A stretch of 64,000 bases of DNA from NCBI GenBank assembly GCA_958450365.1, contig CAUEEP010000740.1, positions 3,943,001-4,007,000 on the forward strand, in the 5' to 3' direction. A program made the position numbers and the translations under genes. Positions 45,086 through 58,966 of this stretch are shown here, in pieces (position 1 is the first letter of the stretch; the number at the start of each line of letters is the position of its first letter). Origin of the DNA: Mesorhabditis belari. Taxonomy: Eukaryota; Nematoda; Chromadorea; Rhabditida; Rhabditidae. The notes under the pieces are model-generated. The model saw only the letters and a list, made by a program, of their open reading frames with translations. It was not told the origin of the DNA and searched no databases.

Positions 45086-45265
45086 TAGACATGGAAAAAA
45101 TATTCCAAACCGAATCTAATTCCACCTTCGTTTTCTTCGCCGATTCCTCTGAAATTTTGTTTACAAACTGAAAATGTAGATTTCTATCTGTAGACAAAAT
45201 TTCAGAGTAATCGGTCAAGAAAACGAAAGTGGAATCAGGTTCGGTTTGGAATTTTCCCATGTCTA
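45086..45265. mobile_element. Foldback MITE, 180 bp
   Basis: Arms of about 75 bp: TAGACATGGAAAAAATATTCC at the left (45086) and the complement ending CCATGTCTA at 45265, with matching CTGAAATTTTGT/ACAAAATTTCAG near the loop. Confidence 0.85.
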
Positions 45266-45466
45266 AACTCTACGGGTCACACTGTCTGTTTATGAATGTT
45301 ATTTAAACGAACTAAAATATTCATTTCAACGAATAAAAGCTATGTAGAAGTTCAAGAAAATCGCAAAGAGAAATGGGGAATTTTGTTTAGACACGCTTAC
45401 ATATTGAAGGGAACCGTTGTGAAGAGAGAGGCGGGTGATTGACTGAAAGGAACGGATTATCAGTAT

Positions 45467-47417
45467 TCATTGACCATTCACCTTTCTCTTTGCATCAAAG
45501 TGTATCTCTTGAAATGGTGGTATTGGATCTTTGTTGCAATAATCTCCCTCGCAGACACAAACAATGTAGTCGAGAGTGGCGTTCGGAGGAACACCCGGAA
45601 AAGAACGCACGAGGAAGCAACTGAATGTGGAAAATGTTGCAAAGCTTAGATCTAATTCAAATTCTAGTTTAGTTCTGGTTCTGGCATAGCTCTGGCATAG
45701 CTCTGGCATAGCTCTGGCATAGCTCTAGCATAGCTCTGGCATAGCTCTGGCATAGCTCTAGCATAGCTTTGGCATAGCTCTGGCTTTGGCATAGCTCTGG
45801 CTTTTTAAAATTATTAGATTAGTGTTTAAATCAGATTTTACTCATGAAGTAGGGAGGTTTTCTACTTTTTTTTCAACTCCCACTACACTACAATAAGGCC
45901 AAATTTCTTATTCAACCGATCAGGAGATGCAAGATAACGTTCAAATAAGTATCTAACTAAATTTTTGTCATTGGACAGTGCACAGTGTTTTGTTCGTCTC
46001 ACTTTGGAGAGGACAAAGAGGGACAGGATGAGATGAGACAAAGGAGAGGCGTCTTTAGCCCAAGAATCTAGTTTCCATGTGAAGATCTAGTAGAAAGTAT
46101 ATGCTGATTTCTTCTTTAGCTTTTCGAGGTAATTCCAAATATAAAAAAAATTATACACCAACACCCTTGATTTTCATAATTTTTCATCTTATCCCAACTA
46201 CTTTCAGTGCAAAAAAAAGAAAGGTAAAAGTTGATTCCAATATTCCAATTCTTTTCAGATAATATTTTTGGAATGAAATTTTGAAATTTCTCCACCTCAG
46301 TCCAAGGGAAACCTGTGCAAAAATTTTGTAACCCCATTTTTTCCCCCAAATAAAAACTATGCTTATATCGGATTATTTTGTCCTATTTTCTATCAAATAA
46401 ACATGGTGAATAGCGGAAATTTTCGGGCTTCAGTTAAGCCTGAAATCCTACATACAATGCTTGTGATCGCAAAATCTCATTTTCAGTTCATTGAACAAAG
46501 GAAATCGAGAGGAAATCGAGAGGAAATCAAGCGAGTGGGTGTGGATTAGCCTTTCTTTTAAGTCCAATTTCTTTTTTTTCGTTCTCTTTCATTGAAATAT
46601 TAATTAGACGTCTTTTCATTCAATTTAATCAAAATTGGATTTTGAAATCTGGGAATTTATTGGGTTTAAAGTAAAGCGGGGAATTCTGTGGAAAAGTTTG
46701 TGTTATTGTTTCGAAAATATTTCGAAATCTAAAAGGAAAAAACAGAGAAAGGGTTATTTTTTTGAAATTGAAACAAGTTTTGAAATAATTGAAATAATAA
46801 ACTTTACATTTACTAGTATCAATAACTTCAGTTCTGAAGCTAATTTTGGTTTTGTTAGCGCTTAAAAATCGTCGTTAGATTGTCCAACTCACCCATTCTG
46901 TTCAGCGATCAAACTTTCTCGAAGGTGACTCCGCAACGTCAACTCGAAGCAACCGCGAACCACGTATGGATTTGAAGCTTCTGAAGATTCTGAAGATAGT
47001 ATTTCATAGTATTTACAGTAATCTATTGGCTGAAAATCTTGGCTTTTGACTTACCTGGGAGATTTGGGGTCAGTGTGACACAGAATGGATACACTGAACA
47101 CAATTGCAACTCGACATTCGGAGTGTCCTCGTCGATCGATGATGAACAACCGGGAGATCTGAAATCGAAATCAATATGCAAACAAAATTATTGCTCACCT
47201 AGCTTCAACGGGAACAAAGAAGGTATCGATCTGGTTTCGGATTTGTGTCCGGGCAATCGGCGAGAGACTCTCCTCTCGCGACACACATCGATAACAGCCT
47301 ATCGCTGAAATTTCTAGTTTTGTTGTTAAGTTTTTCAATCACCGCTTAACCTAAGTAAAACAAACCTTTTACTGAGACAAAGAAAGAAATGTGGAGAAGA
47401 AAGAGATCAATTTGCAT
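45467..47417 (-). CDS. Secreted ET-module/Ly6-like cysteine-rich protein (167 aa)
   Basis: Five exons with exactly matching phases: 47366-47417, 47199-47304, 47055-47158, 46893-46980, 45467-45620 (stop TGA). The start MQIDLFLLHISFFVSVKA is a signal peptide. The mature part begins IGCYRCVSREES (the C-Y-x-C opening of three-finger/Ly6 domains), has SPGCSSSIDE, LCSVYPFCVTL and VVRGCFEL, and closes with IVCVCEGDYCNKD, the C-x-C-x-x-D-x-C-N signature. This fits the nematode ET module, an extracellular disulfide-bonded domain. There is no obvious GPI or membrane tail; the end is KRKVNGQ. Partner unknown. Intron 4 (45621-46892) holds a 12-bp satellite and a dispersed repeat. Complete and undamaged as read. 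Confidence 0.75.
45676..45803. repeat. 12-bp satellite CTCTGGCATAGC
   Basis: About ten units with A/G variants, in intron 4 of the ET-module gene. Confidence 0.9.
45979..46100. repeat. Dispersed ~120-bp repeat, copy 1
   Basis: CAGTGTTTTGTTCGTCTCAC through CCCAAGAATCTAG; copy 2 is at 49219-49338 in the same orientation with few changes. Confidence 0.85.
46116..46865. other. Intronic sequence, no separate gene seen
   Basis: Lies within intron 4 of the ET-module gene. Open frames on both strands (46116-46349, 46635-46865) have no support. Confidence 0.45.
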
Positions 47418-47926
47418 CCCATTTGTCGATTTTTAGCTCATCGCCTAATTCTTGATTTAATTGTTGAAAATTGAAAGCTTTAGAGAAATATTTAAAACAT
47501 TATGTGCTTGTCTTGGATTGACCCAGGTAATCGGAGCCAATAAGAGAAAAAGGAAAACATTTGGTCAAAAAGGGGGGTAATTAGTGAAAGAGACAAATGA
47601 ATGGAGGAGAATGGGTCAATGGAGAAGGAAGGGAAACAGAACAGGTTGAGAATGTTTAGTTTTTAGAGGAAAGAGGAGAATTTAAAGATGAAAGTTAAAG
47701 ATGATTGTGCAGTTTAGTTCTAGATGTCTCAGTAAACAATAAATCATTACTTTATCTTTATCATTACCAGTACTTTATCGTTCCCAATTTCTGAAACATT
47801 GTAGAAAGTTAATGGCTATATTATTCATCGAAGTGGTCAGAATGGTCATGAATAGATCGTTCCTTTTTCTATACTTCTTGTAATTTGTCTTGTAAATGAG
47901 AAAATGAGACAATGAGACAATAAATA
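47418..47926. other. No gene seen; upstream of ET-module gene
   Basis: No promoter motif stands out. A-rich and G-rich short runs only. Confidence 0.45.
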
Positions 47927-48491
47927 TTGGGTTGTCCAGTTATGAATGCGTGTTTTTACTATTTTGTAAATTTCTCAAGATATCGAACAGATGTAGATGA
48001 GTGTTATATATCATTCGAAAGCTGAAGATCTCCTCTACATTTTGGAATAAAAAGTTTTTGAATTCATTCAACTTTTTGGAAAATTGACTGCACAAAGGGA
48101 GAGATCGTTTTCAAAAAAAACCCATTCCAGCTTAGCTAGTCCTCAAGTTTTATCGTGTAAAATAACCGCCCAGAAAAGAAAAGGTGCTCTGAAATTGTTA
48201 TACTTTTAAAAAAGTTGTATTGATATATCTATTGGCCAAACATCAAATGGTTAACTCCATTTGAGCGAAGCCAAAACTTGATCCAAAGGCACCCTTCCAA
48301 TTTTTGGCCACCTCTTCTTCTGTGCAGTCAATTTGCCCAAAAGCTGAACAAATTCAAAAACTTTTTATATCAAAATGTAGAGGAGATCTTCAGCTTTCGA
48401 ATAATACTCATATAAATCTTTTTCTTGATTTCGGTATCTTGAGAACTTTGCAAAAAATTAAAAAACGCGCATTCATAACTGGACAACCCAA
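47927..48491. mobile_element. Mariner-type nonautonomous element, 565 bp
   Basis: Ends TTGGGTTGTCCAGTTATGAA and TTCATAACTGGACAACCCAA, both flanked by TA. Arms are about 200 bp with imperfect pairing (shared AGATCTCCTCTACATTTTG in inverted form). Ends begin TTGGGTTG like the mariner at 32908. Confidence 0.85.
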
Positions 48492-50201
48492 TAATTTGTC
48501 ATTTAAATGAAACAATTTAAAGAACAATTCTGATAATGGACTTGATCAACATCCGAATGAATAGAAAAATAGTTTTAAATCATAAAAGTTTAACTTTTTG
48601 TTAACAGTTTGCAATAATAGAGCTCTGTTTATTCTTCAGAGAATAACATATTGAATCATGGCATTGTTGAGAGGCAAATTCGTCAAGTTTAGCGAATATT
48701 TTCCGCGAGTCTCAGCGTGCCCCAAATCCCCTGTGGATTGTGGGGAGAAAGAGCTTCTCTTCACCACAATGGACAACACATTTCCCTCCTTCACTTTTTA
48801 TATTACTCTTTTTATGTGAAGAAATGAGAATTTGCATAAAAACTTGGCTATATTTAGTTAGCAGAGTTTTATGGTTTATCAAACACTTGGTTAAGGTCTT
48901 ATAGAAGGAGGAATAGGTTAACGGGGATTTCGCGGATGTGCAAAGAAGGCAAGTACAGAAAAAATGTGAAAAGAAGGCAAGTACAGGAAAACAAATGCAT
49001 TTTAAATCTAATCTTGTATTAGAAAATTCACGATTTAAAGATCTCTCGAACGATTTAGAGATCAGAGCTCGATTCCTTCAATCCTGTAGATCTCATTGTA
49101 AGACTCTGGAGCCGGATTGATCCTTTCAAAAGGTGTGAAAAGCAAAATTGAAAGAAGAAAGGTGAAAGGTGACGAAGAATCGGATATCCTTGAGGAGAAA
49201 TTTGAGATATCCGTCTTGGACAGTGTTTTGTTCGTCTCACTTTGGAAAAGACAAAAAGGGACAGGATGAGATGAGACAAAGGAGAGGCGTCTTTAGCCCA
49301 AGAATCTAGATTTAATGTGAAGGTCTATTAGAAAGTACGAATGAAAAACCTATAGCAACTAGCTAACCCGATAACAGATTAAAAGACAGGACACTGTTGA
49401 AAATCGTTAGCTCTGTTCCTTTAGTTACTTCAGCGAGTGGGTGGAAAGCAAGATACTCTGGTGCAAGTAGCAATAAAGTATCCAACAGTAAAAGCAATCA
49501 GCAATCAGCAATCAAATACAAAAAAAAAATCAGATTTATTTAAATGTTTTAAGTGTTTAGAAAAACTCAAAACTTTTTGAATTCTTCATAAAACAAAAGC
49601 TCGTTGTTGCAAAAAAAACTACTTTTTTGGGTGCCAAGCTGAACAAGAAGTTGAAGAAGAAACCAACTAGTTGCAACTATCACAAGTTTTACGATGAATA
49701 TAAAATGTGATGAGGCATACACAGTGAAAAAAGGCTGAATTGGAAGGCATTTTTGAAGAGAATTCTTTTCTTTTACAAACTTTTCTCCCTTCTTTACTGT
49801 GTTCTCGTTGTTTGTGAGTGCTCGAGCAGAGAAAAAGGGAAAAAAAGCATAGAAAAAGTCATCGGGCTTCTTCTCCCCTCTTTTTTTTTCGCCGTTTGCA
49901 TAAACAATTCACTTCTTTTATTTGGACACAAATTCACTTCATATCCTTTTTTGATTCATTCAACTCAAGCATACACGAAAATCTAGAGAATATGCATAAA
50001 AGTACAGCATGTTATTGGCAAAAGTTTTTAGAGATCTACTTTCGAATATTGTAAGCTAGTTCAACTTGTGCAGTTTAGCTATTAAAAGTTTATAATGACT
50101 TTTTTAGTAGCTTTAATGAAATCGTGAACAATTTTGAGGTTGACGTTCGGTGAATCAAAGGGAGCCAGAAATTTGGTCCGTTTTTGATGAGATATTACAT
50201 T
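48492..50201. other. No gene seen except repeat copy
   Basis: Contains the second copy of the 120-bp dispersed repeat. Plus-strand frames 49753-49986 and 49818-50054 are unsupported. Confidence 0.45.
49219..49338. repeat. Dispersed ~120-bp repeat, copy 2
   Basis: Partner of 45979-46100. Confidence 0.85.
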
Positions 50202-50407
50202 TTAGATCTGCGCCTAATAAAAATTTAAACAGTTAGTTTTGTTTTTAGCCTTTTGTAGCTCAAAGCGAGTTCTTACTTATTTTCTATTCACTTTCTCACT
50301 CCTTCACTCACCATATGCCCAGCATCAATCAACCACCAGAAATGCAAATTCTTATACTCCTTTTTGAGGGCCCGTTTTGCCGCAACACCCAGCTCTTCTT
50401 TCTTGGT
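50202..50407 (-). CDS. 3' end of an unrecognised gene
   Basis: Two minus-strand exons: 50312-50407 (32 codons, TKKEELGVAAKRALKKEYKN then LHFWWLIDAGHM) and 50202-50213 (AQI plus TAA), joined by donor ATG|GTGAGT and acceptor TTATTAG. The exon is Lys-rich with a Trp pair near the end. Upstream, the TTTTAG acceptor at 50408 requires earlier exons. None was found before the decayed transposon that begins at 50668, so the gene may be interrupted or may have exons beyond it. Function not recognised; a small mitochondrial or ribosome-type protein would fit the composition, but this is a guess. Confidence 0.45.
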
Positions 50408-50959
50408 CTAAAAGAAAGGGTACATGTGACTCTAGCCGATGCAATTTTGTTTGGACAAGTTTACATTTAACTGCCAAACAGTGAATCAAATACGGAACAT
50501 TAACATAATGAATGTGTGATTTAAATGCTAAATCTTTAAAAAAGGCAATTATTGGCGTCTTAAAAACATCCCAAACTGCAAATTCGTGAAATGAGTAAGC
50601 AGCAAATGGAAAATATCTTGTCTTTTGTAGAGCTGACAGTAAATATACAAACTCGTAAATTTTCGTCAGCGGGGGTGGGACAAATGCGACCTTTTTTTTT
50701 GCTGGAAAAGGCCTTACCAGGGAACCTTCCCAAGTTCCCCGCGAGTTACAATACGAGGTAGGTGCAAAAAGAAAGGCCTGAAAATGTACGTTCAGAAACT
50801 GTTTTCAAAAACCGCTAATCGGCAAAACGCACAAAGTTACAGCCATTTGAATTTCGAAAAAATGAGGTCTTTTCTCGAATTTCTGGCACACTGATTTTTG
50901 CTATTTTTGTTATTTTCTAATGTTTTTTAATGATTGACAATTTATTCAAAAGAAAGTAA

Positions 50960-52401
50960 ACAAAACATTAAAAATCAAGGGTAATTGGCAAAAAGAACAA
51001 AAATGGACAGCCTGAAATGCACAATTAAAACAGTAACTTTTAGAGCAGTGTGCACAGCGCATGAAGCTAATATTATTGCATCCGTTTTCTTCACAATCAC
51101 ACATATTTGTCCTGTTAAAGAGATACTCCGCCGGGGTCTGAAAATCTCCCGGATGCTGAGGGATGTATCCTGCTCGGAACCATGGATATTGACGAAATTT
51201 GAGAAACACTGGAGCTGCTCATACGCTGCTCATACACAACCGAAAGAACTTTAATGATATTGTCTCGCTTGCTGATCTTGAAATCCGGTTCGCTGGCTCG
51301 AATGTGACCGTGAATTCTTTTCATTAGGCCTTTAAATTGTTGAAAGAAGTAAACGTTCAATGGTTGAACGAGTCCTGTACACCCCGCTGTGTACGGCTTG
51401 TGAAAGAGCTGGACAAATTGTTCGGACAGTGACATAGTCTGTCTGTACAAGCATCTCCACTTTTTTTACTCCTTCTGGTCCAAGCGTACGAGGGCAAGTG
51501 AATTCTTTAACAAATCCACTCTGATCCATGTTGAGTATTTGATCTTGAGTGTATCCTTGTTGTAGCTTTTTGATATCCTCCACGTACTCTATGGCCTTTT
51601 CGCAATTTCGTCCTTATTTTTCAAGTTTATCCGCGTAGTAAATGTTGTTATTTTCCGGTTAACCAAGTCGGCAGCTTTCTTCACGTTGTAAACCCAAGCG
51701 TCAGAAGCTTTGAAATCATCAATCGGTTTTTTCTCTCGATTCAATCTCATACCAATTTCCACAAGATCACGATCATGTATTGGAATCCCTTTGTGATAAC
51801 GATCATATACTTCAGCCCTGACCTGCGTTAGAAGAATACTGTAGGCTTGAATGCGATTCATTTTCAGCTGTCCTGTTGCCTCATATCGCATCAATTTCTT
51901 CCACCAGCTTCTATGTTGATCATGTTTGAGCCAATGGTACGTACCCGACACTGTCGCAAAACTCCTTCCGCCTGGCACCTCTCGGTAGAAATCAATCATC
52001 TTATCGATCTGGAAATAAGTAAACTAATTATAATTGTATTTCATCTTACCTCTTCTTTCGATTTCTTATATTTATTGCCAAAGGTCATAAAAAGTTCCGA
52101 GCCGTCGGTGCTGAAAAGAGCATCAGCTTTGACATCAATGCTCGCTAGCGGATCCCAATCTGGCTCGTCGATCTGTGGTGCATCCGCCTCAAGGTCTTCT
52201 GTTTCCACTTCAATCTCTCCTTGCTCGGCCATACGAAGCAAAAGTACAATCTTTTTTACAACCTAAACACAAAAAATGTATTTAAAACATGTTAATATCT
52301 GTTCACCTTGTTCTCCATTAACGTTAAATCACGAGAAGAAGTGGTGCCGCCAATGACCGCTTGAACTTTTGCGGCAACTAGACTTGCTTCAAAAGTGGCC
52401 A
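50960..52401 (-). pseudogene. Pogo/CENPB-type DDE transposase, multiply broken
   Basis: The minus-strand start is at 52401 (MATFEASLVAAKVQAVIGG). Early exons join across two introns (about 52264-52306 and 51998-52042). Then come IDKMIDFYREVPGG, the CENPB-like HTH (DDFKASDAWVYNVKK), the catalytic-region motif QILNMDQSGFVKEF, LVQPLNVYFFQQFKGLMKRI, KISKRDNIIKVLSVVYEQ, and a Cys/His-rich end (CDCEENGCNN, RCAHCSKSYCFNCAF). This order matches a common nematode DDE transposase type with a zinc-finger-like C-terminus. A 1-base shift near 51595 and further shifts near 51450 and 51200 kill it, and the stretch between the two catalytic motifs is deleted. The usual Q-P-L-D aspartate is asparagine here. 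Confidence 0.8.
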
Positions 52402-52627
52402 TTCATGAGATGCTAAAACGTAATTTAAAAAAGCAGATAAAAACACGTCATGAAAATATTAGAAACCATTGTATAAAAACAAGCAACAAAAAGAAAAAAG
52501 CAACTGGCTACTAGCAACTCCTAGCTTAAACTCGCCCTATCAATCATTAAATAACATTAGAAAATAACATTATACAAATTTCTAACAATCAAAAAGGATT
52601 TTAAACTATTTTTCAAAAAAAGCAAAA

Positions 52628-52708
52628 AAGTTTGGCTGCTAGTGGATCCGAACCAAGATCAATAGGTTCCGAGCGCAGGCACACTAACCACTAGGCTGCG
52701 AGCTGGCT
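52628..52708 (-). other. tRNA-like module inside the pogo-type element
   Basis: Minus strand: GCAGCCTAGTGGTTAGTGTG (A-box region), GCGCTCGGAACCTATTGATC, B-box GGTTCGGATCC and a following T-run. It lies about 230 bp upstream of the transposase start. Confidence 0.45.
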
Positions 52709-52916
52709 TTTGAGATGGCGTCAAAAAAAGGCCTTTCCACCGGCAAAAATCAGTGTGCCAGAAATTCGAGAAAAGCCTTCATTTTTTCGAAATTCAAACG
52801 GCTGTAACTTTGTGCGTTTTGCCGATTAGCGGTTTTTGAAAACAGTTTCTGAACGTACATTTTCAGGCCTTTCCTTTTTGCACCTACCTCGTATTGTAAC
52901 TCGCGGGTAACTTGAG

Positions 52917-53198
52917 AAGGTTCCCTGGTTAGGAAAGGTCGTAGAGCTTCGAAAATGTTTCCATACTAGGGAATTGTATGCGTAGATTCCGAATTTCGAC
53001 AAATCAAAGCAAATCAGACCTCGCTGACACGTTAAATTTGAGCTAAAAGGCAAAAACTACGCAATTTGACGCTTTTCCGCAGTTTTTGCCTTTTAGCCCA
53101 AATTTGACGTGTCAGCGAGGTGTGATTTATCGAAATTCGGAATCTACGCATACGATTCCCTTCTCTGAAAACATTTTTGAAGCTCTACGACCTTTCCT
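52917..53198. mobile_element. Hairpin MITE nested in the right terminus of the pogo-type element
   Basis: Arms GGAAAGGTCGTAGAGCTTC and GAAGCTCTACGACCTTTCC, pairing for over 100 bp (ATTCCGAATTTCGA/TCGAAATTCGGAAT, CTCGCTGACACGT/ACGTGTCAGCGAG) to a loop near 53075. Confidence 0.85.
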
Positions 53199-53375
53199 AA
53201 GGCCTTTTCCAGCAAAAAAAAAAGGTGTGCAAAAAAAAGGTCGCATTTGTCGCACCCCCTCGTCAGCCAAAGTCACATATATCAAAGAAAGTTTTAAACC
53301 GCTAATTCCTTTTCTTACTTTGCTATAATTCTACACCAAATTGTTCACCCAAAGCTCCCATGTGACGGTGGATCT

Positions 53376-53560
53376 ACTTTGCGCCAAATTTTTTTGCTCA
53401 ACTCGCCATAACTTTCTTCTAAGTGGACCAATCTTTATGATTTTGGTGTCATTTTGTTGATCTCAACAAGTGCAACAAAATGACACCAAAATCATAAAGA
53501 TTCGCCCACTTTGAAGAAAGTCATGGCGAGTTCCGCAAAAAAAAAATTTGGCACAAAGTT
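53376..53560. mobile_element. Foldback MITE, ~185 bp
   Basis: Arms ACTTTGCGCCAAATTTTTTT and AAAAATTTGGCACAAAGT, with ATGATTTTGGTGTCATTTTG and its complement near the loop at about 53465. Confidence 0.85.
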
Positions 53561-56220
<2,660 letters not shown>

Positions 56221-57287
56221 TTGTTTGATTGTTACATTTTTTTGAAATCGTTGAGCATTGTTAAGGATTTTTTCCGAAATTGTCGTTCCAATTGTTTGAT
56301 CTTGTTAGTTTGGTATTGCTATTGTTGTCGTTATTGATTGAGTGTTAAAGAATAAATCTTGTTTTCAAAAACACAAAACTAATATTAGCGAAACTGTGCT
56401 AAAGAATTTGCTATAGAGGTACTAAGGCTACTCGGCTCCTGTATGGAGATTATTATAGTTGAATACTCTGGTGCTAGTAGGTATGTGTGAAACTTTGCTA
56501 AACGTCCAAATCGGTTGAACGCAATCAAGAAGCTGCTCGGCTTGTTCATTTCTTGTATACGACTCACAATTGGCATTTCGGTCATCGTCGGCATATTGAT
56601 CGCTTCGGGAACAGTATTACTTGCACTTTGCTTTTCTTGCCCGTAAAAAAGTTCCAGAGGAGAAAGGTCATATTTAGCCCACTTTGCTCTTGTCTTACCT
56701 TGCCTGAAAAATCTCGAACAGGCAAAGCCCAATAGAGGTTACCCAAACGGATTCTAAACTATTTGAAAGGGCTGTTCAAAACGGTTTGGAATGCATCTGG
56801 ACATTCATGCACATGGGCACTGGTGAACAATTATAAATTAGGGGAATTAGAGTTGACAGATAACAGATATGCTGTGTGATCAATGGTTTGATGAGAGATC
56901 GCAGATATGGACTTTGATATAATTTTCTCCTTCTGTTTGTCTGTCAAAGTGACGAGTGCACATCTGTCGCAATTCTTCTTCAATTTACCCCAAAATTAAT
57001 TGTTCAACAGATTTTTCTCAATCTCACATCATTCCATTATTTATTCAACTATCTCTTTTCCAAAAAACACTTCTTCTATTCTCAATGTTTCTCAGCTTCT
57101 TTGTACCATCTATTTTCTTTGATTAAAAGTTTTTAAAAACTTCACTTTTAAAGTTTCTGAATTCACTTGACCTTGGAATTTACTCTCTAGATTAGATCTA
57201 GCTTTGAACTTGTCATTTTCCGAAATGTTCTAAAGCTTTAAGAGTTACGGTATTCCCATACCGTACTCTCTGATTTGTTTGTTTTTA
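56221..57287. other. Helicase 3' UTR and spacer; one doubtful minus frame
   Basis: Poly(A) signal AATAAA at 56351-56356. The minus-strand frame 56385-56732 starts at ATT, not ATG, and is left out of the gene list. Confidence 0.5.
56351..56356 (+). terminator. Poly(A) signal of the helicase gene
   Basis: AATAAA 131 bases after the stop codon, followed by a T-rich stretch. Confidence 0.6.
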
Positions 57288-57581
57288 CTAGAGTGTGTTC
57301 CTCACGAGTAATGCGCTTTTTAAAATGCACACCTAGGAAAAATTACCGTACTTTTAGCGAAAATTATTGCAAAAAATCACGAGCGACGACTTCTATACGA
57401 CTCTTTCTAAAGATATTCAGCCGTTTAACTGATTTGGTGGCAAATTCCCTTCACAAGTAAAGATATTCAATTTACTCGACGTGTAAAAAGGATTACTCGT
57501 AGTTACTCGACCAAAAAACGTCGATTAATCTAGTAAAATTACTCATGCAAATTTTACTCACTCGCCAGGAACACACTCTAG
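57288..57581. mobile_element. MITE, CTAGAxTGTGTTCCTC family, copy 2
   Basis: Ends CTAGAGTGTGTTCCTCACGA and CCAGGAACACACTCTAG, flanked on both sides by GTTTTTA. Inverted relative to copy 1 at 31674. Confidence 0.85.
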
Positions 57582-57773
57582 TTTTTACCACTTTCTAGCC
57601 AATTACCACTCTTTCCTTAACATTTAAAAAATTGCCAGAGCTACTCTTAAACGAGCACACTTCAATCTTCAATTCAGGAAAATTTGTCGATTCGGAAAAA
57701 GAAAAGAAAAAATACTAATGAAATTTTGTTAGATTCTAGTTGATTATAGAAACATTATTAACGTTTCAGAAAG

Positions 57774-58406
57774 ATGATGGGATTCATCTACTGTGAGGGA
57801 GAAACGAAACAGTAATTCGTAGCTTTGTTATTCAAAAACAGTACCAGATTAAGATGTACAGTACTAATGTAATTTTGTTAGATTTTCAGTAGTGTATAGA
57901 AATATTATTTCTCGGTGGTTAACAATGGAAGCCAGAGCCTTAGGTACTGTATATAAGCAAAGCTACAGTATTTTAATTTGCATAGTAAAACGTCTTCATA
58001 AAGATTTACATTTCAGAGAGCCGTCACAACCGGGAAGCTTGTTGAGATTCTTGCTCTGACAGAATCTGGATTCAAGGTTGAACCTCAGGTACTGTACAAT
58101 TCTGCTACAGTATTTTAATTTCATGTATTTTAGAAGAAGAAAGAGAAGCCTGATGTGGGCAAGAAAGTGTCCTGTCAGAGAAGCGGATCAATGACGCTAT
58201 TCCGTGTAAATTTTGCTGGACTTTTCACAGTAGTTGTTGCACTTGAAAGTTTCAAAACCAAGTTAAGCAAGAAAAGTTCTGGTTACGGTAACGATTCGGA
58301 CGAATGGAAGGAAAACAACTACAACTGTCTCCTAGATTTTTTTTTTTGTGAGTTTTCTCTTGGTTACACATCTTTAGTTGCTTTGAGGCACAAAAAATTT
58401 CATTGA
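57774..58406 (+). CDS. Small three-exon gene of unknown function (126 aa)
   Basis: Exons 57774-57811, 58019-58088 and 58134-58406 join in phase. The start MMGFIYCEGETKQ follows a TTTCAG acceptor, the middle reads AVTTGKLVEILALTESGFKV, and the last exon begins KKKEKPDVGKKVSCQRSGSM and ends at a TGA. The second acceptor is ambiguous: the canonical TTTCAG at 58016 gives an early stop after LLRFLL, while TTCAGAG at 58018 keeps the long frame. The 45-base second intron is typical of nematodes. A weak hydrophobic stretch (FRVNFAGLFTVVVAL) is the only structural hint. No family recognised. The introns carry similar GTACTGTA/CTACAGTATTTTAATTT sequences, suggesting local duplication. Confidence 0.4.
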
Positions 58407-58719
58407 CGAGAAACATGATGGAAATGTCTTCAAGTTCATTTCCTAGCCATCAAAACATAGGCTCCATATTTTGTGTATGAGAGAATCTTGGAGATATATT
58501 TGACGATCTCGACCCAGAGACCATTAAAGCTAAAGAGTTTGGTTGATTTGTACAAGAGTTTTTTTTTCATTTACCGAAATAGAACATTGAAACAAATCGA
58601 GTTTAAAATGACGGATACACTGAAATAAATAAAGCAAAAGGCAAGTCGAGCCTCGGGAGAAATTTGTGAGATCTGGAAATGAATTATTTGAGGGATTTGA
58701 GGATTTGAAGTTTACATAC
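58407..58719. other. No gene seen
   Basis: Possible 3' exons of the minus-strand receptor gene were not recognised here, although the exon at 58720-58866 ends with a donor pointing into it. Confidence 0.4.
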
Positions 58720-58966
58720 CTTGGGCCGCATACTTTTTTTTCTCAATTGTGTAAATATCTTTGCTGGCTGTTCGATTCGAATCATTTCCTTTGGCTTTTC
58801 GATATTTTGATCAATCACATTCGTGAATGAACCAGGATTTTGAGATATTGATGTGATGGCGAGTGGCTGAAAGGGGTTGGATTTTACCCGTCAAGCACTT
58901 GTCAGAGTTTGTTCTTTTTGAGCTAAGCGCTTTGAAAAACTACCGTAATCCTGTCTTTTTTATGAA

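Larger units (their letters stand above)
50668..53276 (-). mobile_element. Pogo-type DNA transposon, decayed, with nested MITE
   Basis: Inverted ends: GGGGGTGGGACAAATGCGAC at about 50671 and the complement ending CGCACCCCCT at 53270. Subterminal inverted blocks of about 190 bp (50705-50900 and 52745-52930) share GTTCCCTGG/CCAGGGAAC and TAATCGGCAAAACGCACAAA. CGTCAGC occurs directly repeated at both outer edges. The interior encodes a broken transposase (about 50960-52401) and a tRNA-like module (52628-52708). A hairpin element is inserted in the right end. Confidence 0.85.

Noticed and set aside
6930..52708. tRNA genes at five sites
   Set aside because: A- and B-boxes are recognisable but acceptor or anticodon stems fail in each case, so they are annotated as tRNA-like modules, not tRNAs.
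56385..56732. 115-residue minus-strand ORF beginning MGFACS, which would resemble an acylation signal
   Set aside because: The first codon is ATT in the sequence, so the apparent N-terminus is not real; no other support.
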